A DNA stretch of 37,565 bases from Lachnospiraceae bacterium (GTDB lineage: Bacteria; Bacillota; Clostridia; Lachnospirales; Lachnospiraceae): positions 1 through 37,565 of the forward strand of contig JAFWDM010000015.1 in assembly GCA_017513005.1 (NCBI GenBank), in the 5' to 3' direction. Made by a program: the position numbers and the translations under genes. The stretch's first letter is position 1; every line of letters begins with the position of its first letter. The notes under the pieces were generated by a model that had not been told where the DNA came from, searched no databases, and saw only the letters and a program-made list of their open reading frames with translations. Shown in pieces: positions 14,731-22,580 of the stretch.

Positions 14731-15768
14731 TCAAATATTTTCCGCACAGAGGATCTGCAGGTCATTGAACCGGCCGGAATCGGGGAGGTCCTTTTTGCGA
14801 AGGCAGCTGGTCAGCCAGATGAGGGGCTCCCTGCCCTGCCGGACGAAATCCTGGGGGATCGTGAAGTCAACACGGCCCTCTCTGAGAAGCGTGCGGATCC
14901 CGTCATTGATATCGTGGCAGATCACGTGGATCTTTTTTTCCAGACCGAAGGCACGCACAGCTTCGGTACAGGCAGAGACATTCAGATTCGCCATATAGAT
15001 GCCGCCCAGCTGCGGGTGGCTCCGGATAACTTCCCCTATGACACGCAGCGTCGTGCTGTAATCATTGAAAGTCTCCGCCGTGAACAGATCCTCCTGCGGG
15101 AAACCAAGTTCCGTCATACGCTCCGAAAACCCCAGGTAGCGCTGGCGGTGCCCGTCAAATTTCATATTGCCGACGGCGGCAAGCACCTGCTCCCCGGAGC
15201 GGATGCACCCGCTCATCAGCTGTGCCGCCAGTCTCCCGGACTTTCTGATATCCTGGCCTACAAAGAGGATCCTCCCGGAGTCCGGCAGGTCGGAATTGAA
15301 GGTCACGACCGGGACTCCCTCCCTTTTCAGCTGCAAAAGCCTTTCTTCGATGGAAGGATCCCGCAGAAGACAGACCGAAATGCCTTCCGCCCCCTCTTCC
15401 CGCAGCTGTCCCAAAAGGTCCAGGGCTTCCGCGGGCAGGTCCGTTCTGCATTTTTTTACAAGGATCTCCACATTTGCATTCTCCAGTTCATCGGCCGCCT
15501 CCCGGATCCCCTGAAGGACGCCCTCCCGGAACTGCTGTCCGAATCCCCATCCGGGCAGCAGCACCCCCAGGCGCAGCAGGCTGTTCTCTTTTCCCTGCTC
15601 CCGGAGATGGATCTCCCTGGGGGAAACATAGCCCAGTTCCCTGGCGATCTGCAGGATCCTCTCCCGTACCTCCGGCCTGACATTTGCACGATTGTTCAGG
15701 ACGCGGTCGACCGTCCCGCGGGACACACCCGCTTTTTCCGCGATCATGTTGATCGTCACTCTGCCCAT
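14731..15768 (-). CDS. LacI-family transcriptional regulator
   Basis: Sugar-responsive repressor, probably controlling the isomerase unit and the ABC importer downstream. The N-terminal helix-turn-helix VTINMIAEKAGVSRGTVDRV (4-23) with the hinge LNNRANVRPEVRERIL is diagnostic. The rest is a periplasmic-binding-like sensor domain (about 60-340) closer to the sugar-binding Peripla_BP_4 type than to PurR. The start ATG at 15768 (MGRVTINM) is taken because it places the HTH at the usual position and GGAGGAG lies upstream. The 41-residue extension to 15891 is not protein-like. The gene is 144 bases downstream of the cytidylate-kinase-like gene and may be read from the same promoter. The inducer is unknown. 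Confidence 0.93.
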   Translation of the reverse strand: MGRVTINMIAEKAGVSRGTVDRVLNNRANVRPEVRERILQIARELGYVSPREIHLREQGKENSLLRLGVLLPGWGFGQQFREGVLQGIREAADELENANVEILVKKCRTDLPAEALDLLGQLREEGAEGISVCLLRDPSIEERLLQLKREGVPVVTFNSDLPDSGRILFVGQDIRKSGRLAAQLMSGCIRSGEQVLAAVGNMKFDGHRQRYLGFSERMTELGFPQEDLFTAETFNDYSTTLRVIGEVIRSHPQLGGIYMANLNVSACTEAVRAFGLEKKIHVICHDINDGIRTLLREGRVDFTIPQDFVRQGREPLIWLTSCLRKKDLPDSGRFNDLQILCAENI

Positions 15769-15912
15769 TCCTGTACTTCTCCTCCGGGTGAAGCCCCGCA
15801 CGTCTGAAGTCGCGCGCTTCCTGCTCCCCGCCCTGCGGCAGGTTCTCTTTTGTCGGGAAATATAAGTCGGCCAACTCACGTCTAAAGCCACGAGAATGCG
15901 CCGGCTGTCTTT

Positions 15913-16515
15913 TCAGGCATTCACCATCTGCCGGTATCGCTTGACCACATCCACGATGATGTAGGCAATGTCATATTCCGACGTATCATAATAAAGGTCA
16001 TAGGATTCCGGCACGCCCCATGTCCTGCCCGTGTGCTTTTCATAATAGGCCTTCCTGGCCTTGTCCTTGCGGTCTGTCAGTTCCCGGCATTCCGCCTCGG
16101 AAAAGCCCTGCAGGCGGCAGGTCCTGGCGATCCGCTGCGGGAGCGGGGCGGCAATAAAAATGCTTAGCACCCTGTGTCCCGCTTTGCGCAGCGCCTCGTC
16201 GGCGCAGCGGCCCACAAAGACAGCGCTCTCCTTCTTTGCCAGCTGCCGGATCACCTCCTGCTGCAGTTCAAAGACGGTCTCCTCCATCGTATCCTCAACT
16301 TCCGGCTCAGGGGAATGGCGGTCGAAGGAAAAGGGATTCTGGATCATTTCGTCCATCGCCTGAATGTGCTCCACCTGCAGATCCCCCCTCTGCGCCGCCA
16401 GAAGGATCAGCTCGTCATCGTAATAGGACATTCCGAGACGGTTCGCCAGATATTCCCCGATCTTGTGTCCTCCGCTGCCAAACTGCCTGCCGATCGTGAT
16501 CATGACTTTTTCCAT
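15913..16515 (-). CDS. Cytidylate kinase-like family protein (AAA_26 type)
   Basis: A P-loop NTPase of the cytidylate-kinase-like family common in Clostridia. Its substrate is unproven and it is not the housekeeping Cmk. The glycine-rich GRQFGSGGHKIG (9-20) binds nucleotide, SYYDDELI (30-37) and FVGRCADEAL (about 100-109) are family landmarks, and the C-terminal half has the basic lid RKDKARKAYYEKHTGRTWG. 200 residues is typical. AAAGGAAAAAGT precedes the ATG, and an extended -10 promoter candidate lies at 16665-16670. The neighbouring LacI regulator may be cotranscribed, but there is no clear functional link. Confidence 0.85.
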   Translation of the reverse strand: MEKVMITIGRQFGSGGHKIGEYLANRLGMSYYDDELILLAAQRGDLQVEHIQAMDEMIQNPFSFDRHSPEPEVEDTMEETVFELQQEVIRQLAKKESAVFVGRCADEALRKAGHRVLSIFIAAPLPQRIARTCRLQGFSEAECRELTDRKDKARKAYYEKHTGRTWGVPESYDLYYDTSEYDIAYIIVDVVKRYRQMVNA

Positions 16516-16664
16516 ACTTTTTCCTTTCTGTGACTCAGATCCGTGCTATCCCTGAAAATGCCGCCTGTACCTGCCCCGCGCTGTGCACGGATTGTTCGAA
16601 AAATCCAGTGCTGCTGTCACGCACGCATGCCCCCGCCCGCACTGAACGCTGAGCAGCTACGAAC

Positions 16665-16673
16665 ATTGTACCA
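16665..16673 (-). promoter_or_regulatory. Extended -10 promoter candidate for the cytidylate kinase-like gene
   Basis: On the minus strand TGGTACAAT forms an extended -10 element (TACAAT at 16665-16670), but no good -35 is seen. The start would be near 16658, about 140 bases before the ATG. A matching TGGTACAAT lies at 17169-17177, upstream of the Cys-rich gene. Confidence 0.4.
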
Positions 16674-16737
16674 AATCCGCTGACTTTCATCCACTAAACA
16701 ACCGCTTTCCAAATTGATTTTCCGTTTCCCTGCGATT

Positions 16738-17121
16738 TTATGCATCACTGCGATCTGCTCTGCCGCTGTTTTCTGTCCGGGGTTCCTCCGTTTCCGGGCC
16801 GACTTGCGCCCGCGGGATTCCCTCTTCACTGTCCACGAGACTGATCACCCTGCAGATCTCACTGAACCTGCCGGTGATCCTGCTGTAATTCTCTTTCTCA
16901 TGCGGGACCAGACAGCCGGTGCAGTCCTTGATGCCCTTCTGTGTATAGCGGAAATTTCCTCCGCATTTCCTGCCCAGCGCATAGAGAGGGCAGTAGCAGA
17001 ACAGACAGTTGAAAGTCTCCGGCCGGTCCGTCTCGTGACAGGGAAAATACTCACAGTCTGTATTCTGAAAAAAAGCAAAGCGCCTGCCTGCCGTCCCTTT
17101 CTTCTCCCGTTCAATGCACAT
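16738..17121 (-). CDS. Cysteine-rich small domain protein
   Basis: A likely metal-binding protein with the 'cysteine-rich small domain' (Pfam family as remembered, PF04071-like), sometimes found near or fused to cobalamin genes. Eight cysteines and a histidine lie in the first 75 residues: C23, C28, C39, C42, C44, C53, C67, C70 and H74, within the signatures FFQNTDCEYFPCH, FNCLFCYCPLY and CGGNFRYTQKGIKDCTGC. Residues 90-127 form a charged tail with no recognisable motif. The start at 17121 has GGGGAG 8 bases upstream. The function is unknown. Zinc or Fe-S binding is inferred from Cys spacing. No cobalamin gene is nearby. Confidence 0.8.
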   Translation of the reverse strand: MCIEREKKGTAGRRFAFFQNTDCEYFPCHETDRPETFNCLFCYCPLYALGRKCGGNFRYTQKGIKDCTGCLVPHEKENYSRITGRFSEICRVISLVDSEEGIPRAQVGPETEEPRTENSGRADRSDA

Positions 17122-17288
17122 TCCCTTTACTCCCCAAAATCGCTCACCTGCGGCATGCTTCTCTGCTTATTGTACCACATCCAGGTACCAAAACGAGGAA
17201 ACTCCCGGCTGCCGCTGCGATGGTCCGCACTTTCCCGCCCCGGCATAGGAAGGCATAGTAAATAATGACGAGGAAGCCGGCTTTCCAT

Positions 17289-17318
17289 AAAAAAACGCCA
17301 GCTGATTTTCCAGCTGAC
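17289..17318 (-). terminator. Terminator after trxB
   Basis: On the minus strand GTCAGCTG, the loop GAAAAT and CAGCTGGC form an 8-bp stem (17297-17318 in plus coordinates) followed by G-UUUUUUU (17289-17295). It lies about 140 bases beyond the trxB stop, after the G-rich repeat tract. Confidence 0.75.
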
Positions 17319-17319
17319 G

Positions 17320-17455
17320 GGTGACAAGGCGGGGTGGCAAAGGGGGTGACAAAGGGGGCGGCAAAGGGGGGTGACGGTGACAAAGGGTGACAAAGGGGAC
17401 GGTTCTTTTTGTCACCCCCTTTGTCACCCCTTTGTCACCCCCAGGCAGCGGAGGG
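17320..17455. repeat. G-rich 10-12 bp minisatellite with internal inverted arms, after trxB
   Basis: About seven copies of GGGGTGACAAAG and variants (GGGGTGGCAAAG, GGGGCGGCAAAG) run from 17322 to 17398. They are faced by three inverted copies (GTCACCCCCTTT) at 17411-17442, so the tract can fold into a long hairpin. The 16-mer GGGGACGGTTCTTTTT sits at the turn (17395-17410) and occurs again at 28696-28711. The trxB stop itself lies in a small GGAGGGC/GCCCTCC hairpin next to it. No gene is seen in 17122-17459. Confidence 0.85.
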
Positions 17456-17459
17456 CCTG

Positions 17460-18380
17460 TCAGCCCTCCAGGAGATACCTCTGGACACTGGTCACGGCAT
17501 TTGCGCCGTCCGCGACGGCCGTTACGACCTGGCGGAGCTGCTTGGCCCGTACATCGCCCGCCGCAAAAACGCCGGGGATGCTGGTCTCGCCGGTCTCGCC
17601 GGCCACGATATAGCCGCCCGCATTGGTCTCGACCCCCGTGCCGACAAAACCGGAGCGGGGGGTGATGCCGACGGCGATGAAAACGCCTTCCGCGTCGATC
17701 ACGCGCTCGGATCCGTCGTTCTTGTTCACGACGGTGACGGAAGATACCTTGCCGGTCCCCTCCCCGTCATTGATGGATTTGAGGTTGGAATCCCAGACCA
17801 TCTCGACATTGGGAAGCGCAAAGAGGGCGGTCTGCAGGGTCTTCACCGCCCGCAGCTCGTCACGGCGGTGCACGACATAGACCTTTTCGCAGCCGCGCGC
17901 CAGAAAGATCGCATCCTCCACGGCGACATCGCCGCCGCCGACCACGACCGTGGTCTTGCCGCGGTAAAAGGCGCCGTCGCAGGTCGCGCAGTAGGACACG
18001 CCGTGTCCTGCCAGGCTCTCTTCCCCGGGAACGCCCAGATGGCTGTGCGCCGCGCCGGAGGCGATGATGACCGCTTTCGCTTCAAAGGTTCCCTCATCGG
18101 TCATGACCTTTTTCACCGGTCCGGTCAGTTCGAGTCCTTCCACAGCCGCGTTTACGACCTCTGCCCCCAGCTTTTCCGCGTGGTCCGCCATCTTCTCGGC
18201 GAGTTCCATTCCGGAAATGCCGGGCAGCCCCGGGTAATTGTCGATCTCATAGGTATCGATGATCTGGCCGCCGTTGACAAAGTTCTCTTCGATCAGGACA
18301 TAGTCCAGTTCCGCTCTGGCGGCATAGATCGCGGCAGACAGTCCCGCGGGACCGGCGCCGATAATGATTAAATCGTGCAT
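17460..18380 (-). CDS. trxB: Thioredoxin reductase (NADPH)
   Basis: Reduces thioredoxin with NADPH through FAD, cytoplasmic. The 306-residue protein shows the FAD fold GAGPAGLSAA (8-17), the redox-active CATC (C131, C134), the NADPH fold GGGDVAVED (148-156) with HRRDELRA (171-178), and the C-terminal GVFAAGDV FAD motif. ATG 18380 is used because GGGAGAAGAAA precedes it and the family starts here (MHDLIIIG). The 61-residue upstream extension is translated repeat sequence. trxA lies 175 bases upstream on the same strand, so the two form a unit. The minisatellite between them separates the cistrons. Confidence 0.96.
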   Translation of the reverse strand: MHDLIIIGAGPAGLSAAIYAARAELDYVLIEENFVNGGQIIDTYEIDNYPGLPGISGMELAEKMADHAEKLGAEVVNAAVEGLELTGPVKKVMTDEGTFEAKAVIIASGAAHSHLGVPGEESLAGHGVSYCATCDGAFYRGKTTVVVGGGDVAVEDAIFLARGCEKVYVVHRRDELRAVKTLQTALFALPNVEMVWDSNLKSINDGEGTGKVSSVTVVNKNDGSERVIDAEGVFIAVGITPRSGFVGTGVETNAGGYIVAGETGETSIPGVFAAGDVRAKQLRQVVTAVADGANAVTSVQRYLLEG

Positions 18381-18439
18381 TTTCTTCTCCCTGTATTCCG
18401 AAGACACCACCTGTCTTCTCCATCCTGTACCGGGGAAAG

Positions 18440-18557
18440 CCCGGCCTGTTTGCAGACCGCCCACGCCGGAGATCATTATTCCCGGCCTGTTTTCATACTG
18501 TCTCCTGCCGGAGATAATAGAGTCCCGGCCTGTTTGCAGACTGTTACCGCTTTTATC
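18440..18557 (-). repeat. 41-43 bp tandem repeat, about 2.8 copies, directly after the trxA stop
   Basis: Units beginning CCCGGCCTGTTT (plus strand) start at 18440, 18481 and 18524. They include CGGAGAT(C/A)AT-like middles and run up to the trxA stop codon at 18556-18558. They fill the spacer between trxA and trxB. On the plus strand ATAATAGAG recalls the array at 5750-5915. Confidence 0.85.
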
Positions 18558-18873
18558 AGGCATTCGCCTCGAATTTCGCCTTCATCTGTGCCTTGGGGAT
18601 CGCGCCGATCACTTCGTCGACCACCTCGCCGCCCTTGAAAAACTTCATGTTCGGTATGCTCATAACGCCGTATTTGACAGCCAGCTCCTGGTTCTCATCC
18701 ACGTCGATCTTGCCGACCTTGATCTTTCCGTCAAATTCGTCCGCGAGCTTGTCGATCACGGGGGACATCATCTTGCAGGGACCGCACCAGTCCGCGTAGA
18801 AATCAACAAAAACAGGGATGTCGCTCTGAAGAACCTCTGCCTCAAAATTTTCTGCAGTAAATGTGTAGATCAT
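18556..18873 (-). CDS. trxA: Thioredoxin
   Basis: Disulfide reductase of the cytoplasm, partner of TrxB. The 105-residue protein has the active site WCGPC (C30, C33), an FVDFYADWC strand before it, the cis-proline in MSIPN (about 74) and a GxxxK-type C-terminal helix. An AAGGAAGG ribosome site lies upstream. A strong promoter at 19076-19103 drives a leader of about 200 nt that contains seven copies of a 14-bp repeat. The gene is followed by another repeat array and then trxB. Confidence 0.96.
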   Translation of the reverse strand: MIYTFTAENFEAEVLQSDIPVFVDFYADWCGPCKMMSPVIDKLADEFDGKIKVGKIDVDENQELAVKYGVMSIPNMKFFKGGEVVDEVIGAIPKAQMKAKFEANA

Positions 18874-18893
18874 CCTTTATCCTTCCTTTCTGA

Positions 18894-18996
18894 AAACAAA
18901 TACATAAAAAATAAACAAATACATCAAAACAAATACATCAAAACAGATACATTAAAACAGATACATTAAAACAGATACATTAAAACAGCTGCATAA
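18894..18996 (-). repeat. 14-bp tandem repeat, seven copies, in the trxA leader
   Basis: In plus-strand sequence the unit AAACAAATACATCA runs 18913-18926 and 18927-18940. It then appears as AAACAGATACATTA three times (18941-18982) and as a degenerate AAACAGCTGCATAA (18983-18996). A further copy at 18894-18907 is split off by five bases. The whole array lies in the transcribed leader between the promoter and the start codon. Confidence 0.95.
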
Positions 18997-19075
18997 ATAA
19001 ACTGTCAGGTCAAAACCGTAAGGTCAGCACGTCTCTTTCGAGTATTCTTTTCACTATTTGGTTGCGTGCAATTTA

Positions 19076-19103
19076 ATTATACATTACATTTTTGTCCTGT
19101 CAA
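19076..19103 (-). promoter_or_regulatory. Sigma-A promoter of trxA
   Basis: On the minus strand exact TTGACA (19098-19103) and TATAAT (19076-19081) are 16 bases apart. The start is near 19069, so the 14-bp repeats are transcribed. Confidence 0.85.
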
Positions 19104-19166
19104 GAACATTTGCATCTTTCACAGTGTTCCATATCCCTATTGGTTACAGAACAGACCCACACCACT

Positions 19167-20645
19167 TTACAGGGGCGGAAAGCGCAGGGTGATCCTGGTC
19201 CCCTTTCCCGGCGTGCTTTCCAGCTCGATCGACGCCCCGTGGATCTGCGCGCCGTGTTTGACGATCGAAAGGCCCAGGCCGGTCCCGCCGATCCTGCGGG
19301 AATGGCTCTTGTCCACGCGGTAGAAGCGCTCAAAGATCCTCTCCTGCTCTTCGGGAGGGATGCCGATCCCGGTATCCTCCACGATCAGCACAGCTCTCTC
19401 CTCCTGGTCCTGCCTGACGGATACATCTACGGTCCCTCCGTCGTGATTGTACTTGATGGCATTGTCACACAGATTGTAGACGATCTCCTCCAGGGTCCGA
19501 ACCATTCCAAAGACCCGGGCGGTTTTTCCTTCCGCGGAAATCGTAATATGTTTTTTCTGTGCGGCGGGCTGCAGGCGTTCCACTGTGTCGCAGGCGATCT
19601 GAAAAAGATCCACGATCTGCCTTTCCCTGCCCGGAATTTCCGCTGCCGTTTTCTGCTGTCCGGGTTCCGGCCCGCCTGTACCTGCTGCCCTGTCCGCCCT
19701 GTCTGTTTTCTCATTTCCTGCGAGGCCCCGGACCGGATCCGGCTCGCAGATCGCCGCATATTCATCTGCAGCCGTCAGTTCATCCAGCTCGGACAAATGA
19801 ATGATATCGTTGACCAGTGTGATCATCCTCCGGCTCTCCCGGTAGATGTCTCCGGAAAACTCGATCATCTTCGCGTCGTCGCACATGCCGCTCATCATCA
19901 GCTCCGCGAAGCCGCTGATCGAGGTGAGCGGCGTCTTCAGTTCGTGGGAGACATTGGCGGTAAATTCCCGCCGCATGCGCTCCCGCTCTCTGGCCTGTTC
20001 CTCCCGTTCCCGGACCTGCTGTTCGATCGTCCTGCGCTGCTGGGTCAGACGTCCGACCAGGGGTTCCAGTTCCGGGTAGACAGCGCCGTTTGCCAGGTCG
20101 TCGAGATCCATCTCATTGATGGGACGGGCGATGCTGCTGGCGATGCGGAAGGCCATGGCGGCAGAGATCAGCAGCACGAGCAGGATCGCCCACAGGACCG
20201 GGCTGACCGCCGCAAAGGCATACCGGACCGCGCTGACCGGGCGGGAGAGACGCAGGACTGTGCCGTCGCTGCATCGTAATGCATAATAGATCGTCTGCCT
20301 GCCGTCAGAGGAGGATTTCCTGATCCCCTGCCCGGCTCCTGTTTCCAGCGCCTGCCTGACCTCCTGAAAATCCCCCTGCGGGGTCTTCAGACCCGGAAAC
20401 TCGCTGTCAAAAAGGACCTGCCCGTCCCCGTCGATCCATGTGATGCGGTTGATCGTATCCAGCTTTTTCAGAAAGGCCCCGCCGCCCTCCTCCAGCCCGA
20501 TCACCGCGTAGGATGTCTCCTCCCGAAGAGCCGCATAGGCCTCATCCATGGTCTGCCGGTACTGCAGACCGAATAAGATCAGGGTACTGACTACCAGCAC
20601 CAGGCCTCCCAGGGCAAATGCATATAGGAATATTTTTCTGGTCAT
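19167..20645 (-). CDS. Sensor histidine kinase, PhoR/WalK-like
   Basis: Membrane sensor that phosphorylates the response regulator encoded two genes upstream. TM1 is about residues 7-28 and TM2 about 143-166, enclosing an extracellular domain of about 115 residues. A HAMP-like stretch and a charged coiled region (about 200-226) follow. HisKA has H234 in VSHELKTP. The ATPase has an N-box NLCDNAIKYN (391-400), G1 DTGIG (424-428), FERFYRVDKSHSR and G2 GGTGLGLS (453-460). An extra 47-residue Gly/Arg/Asp-rich insert (296-342) lies between HisKA and HATPase. ATG 20645 is preferred. A GTG at 20654 overlaps the repeat after the phosphohexomutase stop. The ribosome site is weak (GAGTAGTGG), so translation may be coupled to the upstream gene. 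Confidence 0.92.
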   Translation of the reverse strand: MTRKIFLYAFALGGLVLVVSTLILFGLQYRQTMDEAYAALREETSYAVIGLEEGGGAFLKKLDTINRITWIDGDGQVLFDSEFPGLKTPQGDFQEVRQALETGAGQGIRKSSSDGRQTIYYALRCSDGTVLRLSRPVSAVRYAFAAVSPVLWAILLVLLISAAMAFRIASSIARPINEMDLDDLANGAVYPELEPLVGRLTQQRRTIEQQVREREEQARERERMRREFTANVSHELKTPLTSISGFAELMMSGMCDDAKMIEFSGDIYRESRRMITLVNDIIHLSELDELTAADEYAAICEPDPVRGLAGNEKTDRADRAAGTGGPEPGQQKTAAEIPGRERQIVDLFQIACDTVERLQPAAQKKHITISAEGKTARVFGMVRTLEEIVYNLCDNAIKYNHDGGTVDVSVRQDQEERAVLIVEDTGIGIPPEEQERIFERFYRVDKSHSRRIGGTGLGLSIVKHGAQIHGASIELESTPGKGTRITLRFPPL

Positions 20646-20653
20646 GCGTTCCA

Positions 20654-20680
20654 CTACTCAAACTACTCAAACTACTCAAC
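20654..20680 (-). repeat. 9-bp in-frame repeat giving three successive stop codons at the end of the phosphohexomutase gene
   Basis: On the minus strand GTTGAGTAG is followed by two copies of TTTGAGTAG. The first TAG (20672-20674) ends the mutase. The others (20663 and 20654) are in the same frame. The third overlaps a possible GTG start of the kinase. Confidence 0.95.
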
Positions 20681-22510
20681 CGTACTGATCAGTGCATTTA
20701 CGGCTTCTTTCATACAGGAGACCCGGTCCAGGGACACCTTTCTGTCCGGATGGACCGCATAGTAGTAGAACTTGATCTTCGGCTCTGTGCCCGAGGGCCT
20801 CGCCGCAAACCAGCTGCCGTCCTCCATGACGATTTTCAGGGCGTTTTGCGGCGGGATATCCTTCCACCCATGGAGATAGTCGATGACTTCTGCGATTTCC
20901 AGCCGGAAGGCAGGCGCCTCTGCGGGCACTTCTCCCGGTTTCCGGTTTCCGGCAGGCACCTCTGCGGGCACTGTCCCCGGCTTCCGGTTTCCGGCAGGCC
21001 CCCCTCCGGACACTGCCCCCAGCACTTCCCCCGGTTTCCGGTTTCCGGCAGAAACCGCCCGGCGGAGGGCATCCATGATCCGCCCGATCCGTTCCTGGCC
21101 GGCTTTCCCCTCCAGGACGACAGAGACCTGGTCCTCCGCGAAATACCCGTACTTTTTATACAGGTCCTCCAGGGCGTCGAGAAGGCCCATGCCGCGTTTC
21201 CTGTAAAAAGCCGCGATCTCCGCGACCAGCATGCCGGCGGCGATGCCGTCCTTGTCACGGACCGCCGTGCCCGGTGCGCAGCCGATGCTCTCCTCATAAG
21301 CGAAAAAGCAGGTATACCCTTCTTTTTCCAGGTCCGGGATCTTTCCGCAGATATTCTTGAAGCCTGTCAGGGTCTCGCAGACGCGGATGCCGTAGTCCTC
21401 GCAGATCGCTTTTCCAAAGTTTCCGGTCACGATGGACTTGATCATCGCCGCCTTTTCCGGGAGGGTGCCGTGTTCCTTCTGGCTGGCAGCCAGATAGGCG
21501 ATGAGGAGGGCGCCGGTCTGGTTGCCGTTCAAGGGCACATAGCCGCCTCTGCCGTCGGCCGCCTCAATGGCCATGCGGTCCGCATCGGGATCTGTCGCGA
21601 TGAGGACCTCCGCGCCGGTCTCCTTCCCGAGTTCTTCCGCCAGGGCAAATGTTTCCGGATCCTCCGGATTGGGGTAGGGCACCGTCGTAAAATCCGGATC
21701 CGGGTCCTTCTGCTTTGCCACGATGTGAAAACCGGTGAACCTCCGCGCCGCCGCCACCTCCATCATGGGTACACTCCCCGCGCCGTTCAGCGGGGTGTAG
21801 ACGACCGGCACCGACAGGTCCAGCTCCTCATCCGGGCGCTGCGCAAGAGAAAGGACATAGGCCAGATAGCTGCGGTCCATCTCCCCTCCCAGCATGGTGA
21901 CCAGCCCCCTCCGCTCCGCCTCTTCCAGAGGGATCCGCCGGAACGCGTCGAACATGTCAAGTTCTTTGATCCGGTCCAGCATCCCGTCGGAGACTTCTCC
22001 CGAGATCTGTGCGCCGTCCTTCCAGTAGACCTTATATCCGTTATATTCCCGGGGGTTATGGCTTGCGGTCATATTAACGCCCGACACCGCGCCCAGTTTC
22101 CGGATCGCATAGGAGAGCTCCGGCGTGGGCCGCAGGGAGGGAAACAGGTACACCCGGATCCCGTTTCCGGCAAAGATCTCCGCCGCCAGCTCCGAAAATT
22201 CCTTTGAATAATGCCGGCAGTCATACGCGATGACGACCCCTCCCGCCGGGTCCTCGCCGGACTGCAGGATATACGCCGCGATCCCCTGGGTCGCGCGCCC
22301 CACGGTCAGTTCATTCATGCGGTTCGTGCCCGCGCCGCAGATGCCGCGCAGACCTGCCGTCCCGAACTCGATCTCCCTGTAGAAGCGCTCCGTGATCTCC
22401 GCCTCGTCCTCCCGGATCGAGAACAGTTCCCTGTAGAGGCGGCTCTCTTCCTTCCCCGACTGCTTCCCCAGCCTGTCCAGCCAGAGGGTATATGTTTCCA
22501 TGGCATTCAT
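20672..22510 (-). CDS. Phospho-sugar mutase (phosphoglucomutase/phosphomannomutase family)
   Basis: Interconverts hexose 1- and 6-phosphates in the cytoplasm. The four active-site loops are complete: TASHNPREYNGYK with phospho-Ser S150, the Mg loop DPDADR (307-312), the sugar loop EESIG (406-410) and the phosphate loop RPSGTEPK (571-578). At 612 residues it is longer than the usual 560-580, because residues 488-533 carry three copies of an AGNRKPG-containing repeat before domain 4. The start at 22510 (MNAMETYT) has GGAGG ten bases upstream, better placed than for M4. The gene sits between a response regulator and its kinase, with spacings of 70 and 26 bases, an unusual order. Substrate (glucose or mannose phosphate) is not distinguishable. 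Confidence 0.92.
   Translation of the reverse strand: MNAMETYTLWLDRLGKQSGKEESRLYRELFSIREDEAEITERFYREIEFGTAGLRGICGAGTNRMNELTVGRATQGIAAYILQSGEDPAGGVVIAYDCRHYSKEFSELAAEIFAGNGIRVYLFPSLRPTPELSYAIRKLGAVSGVNMTASHNPREYNGYKVYWKDGAQISGEVSDGMLDRIKELDMFDAFRRIPLEEAERRGLVTMLGGEMDRSYLAYVLSLAQRPDEELDLSVPVVYTPLNGAGSVPMMEVAAARRFTGFHIVAKQKDPDPDFTTVPYPNPEDPETFALAEELGKETGAEVLIATDPDADRMAIEAADGRGGYVPLNGNQTGALLIAYLAASQKEHGTLPEKAAMIKSIVTGNFGKAICEDYGIRVCETLTGFKNICGKIPDLEKEGYTCFFAYEESIGCAPGTAVRDKDGIAAGMLVAEIAAFYRKRGMGLLDALEDLYKKYGYFAEDQVSVVLEGKAGQERIGRIMDALRRAVSAGNRKPGEVLGAVSGGGPAGNRKPGTVPAEVPAGNRKPGEVPAEAPAFRLEIAEVIDYLHGWKDIPPQNALKIVMEDGSWFAARPSGTEPKIKFYYYAVHPDRKVSLDRVSCMKEAVNALISTVE
20912..21049 (-). repeat. In-frame repeat (18, 14 and 14 residues) inside the phosphohexomutase
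   Basis: Units begin AGNRKPG(E/T)V at residues 488, 506 and 520. The last two are 42-bp copies, while the first contains an extra GAVSGG stretch. The inserted region is Pro/Gly-rich and likely a flexible loop between domains 3 and 4. Confidence 0.92.
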
Positions 22511-22580
22511 TTTTCTATGACCTCCGTTTATGACCCCAACTATATGGATCTGCTGCCCGCCCTTAAAAAAGCCTGCTCTC

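Noticed and set aside
18894..18996. Possible CRISPR array
   Set aside because: The 14-bp units are directly adjacent with no spacers, and no cas gene is present. The same applies to the other arrays.
20618..22207. 529-codon frame opposite the phosphohexomutase
   Set aside because: Antisense shadow. All catalytic motifs are on the other strand.
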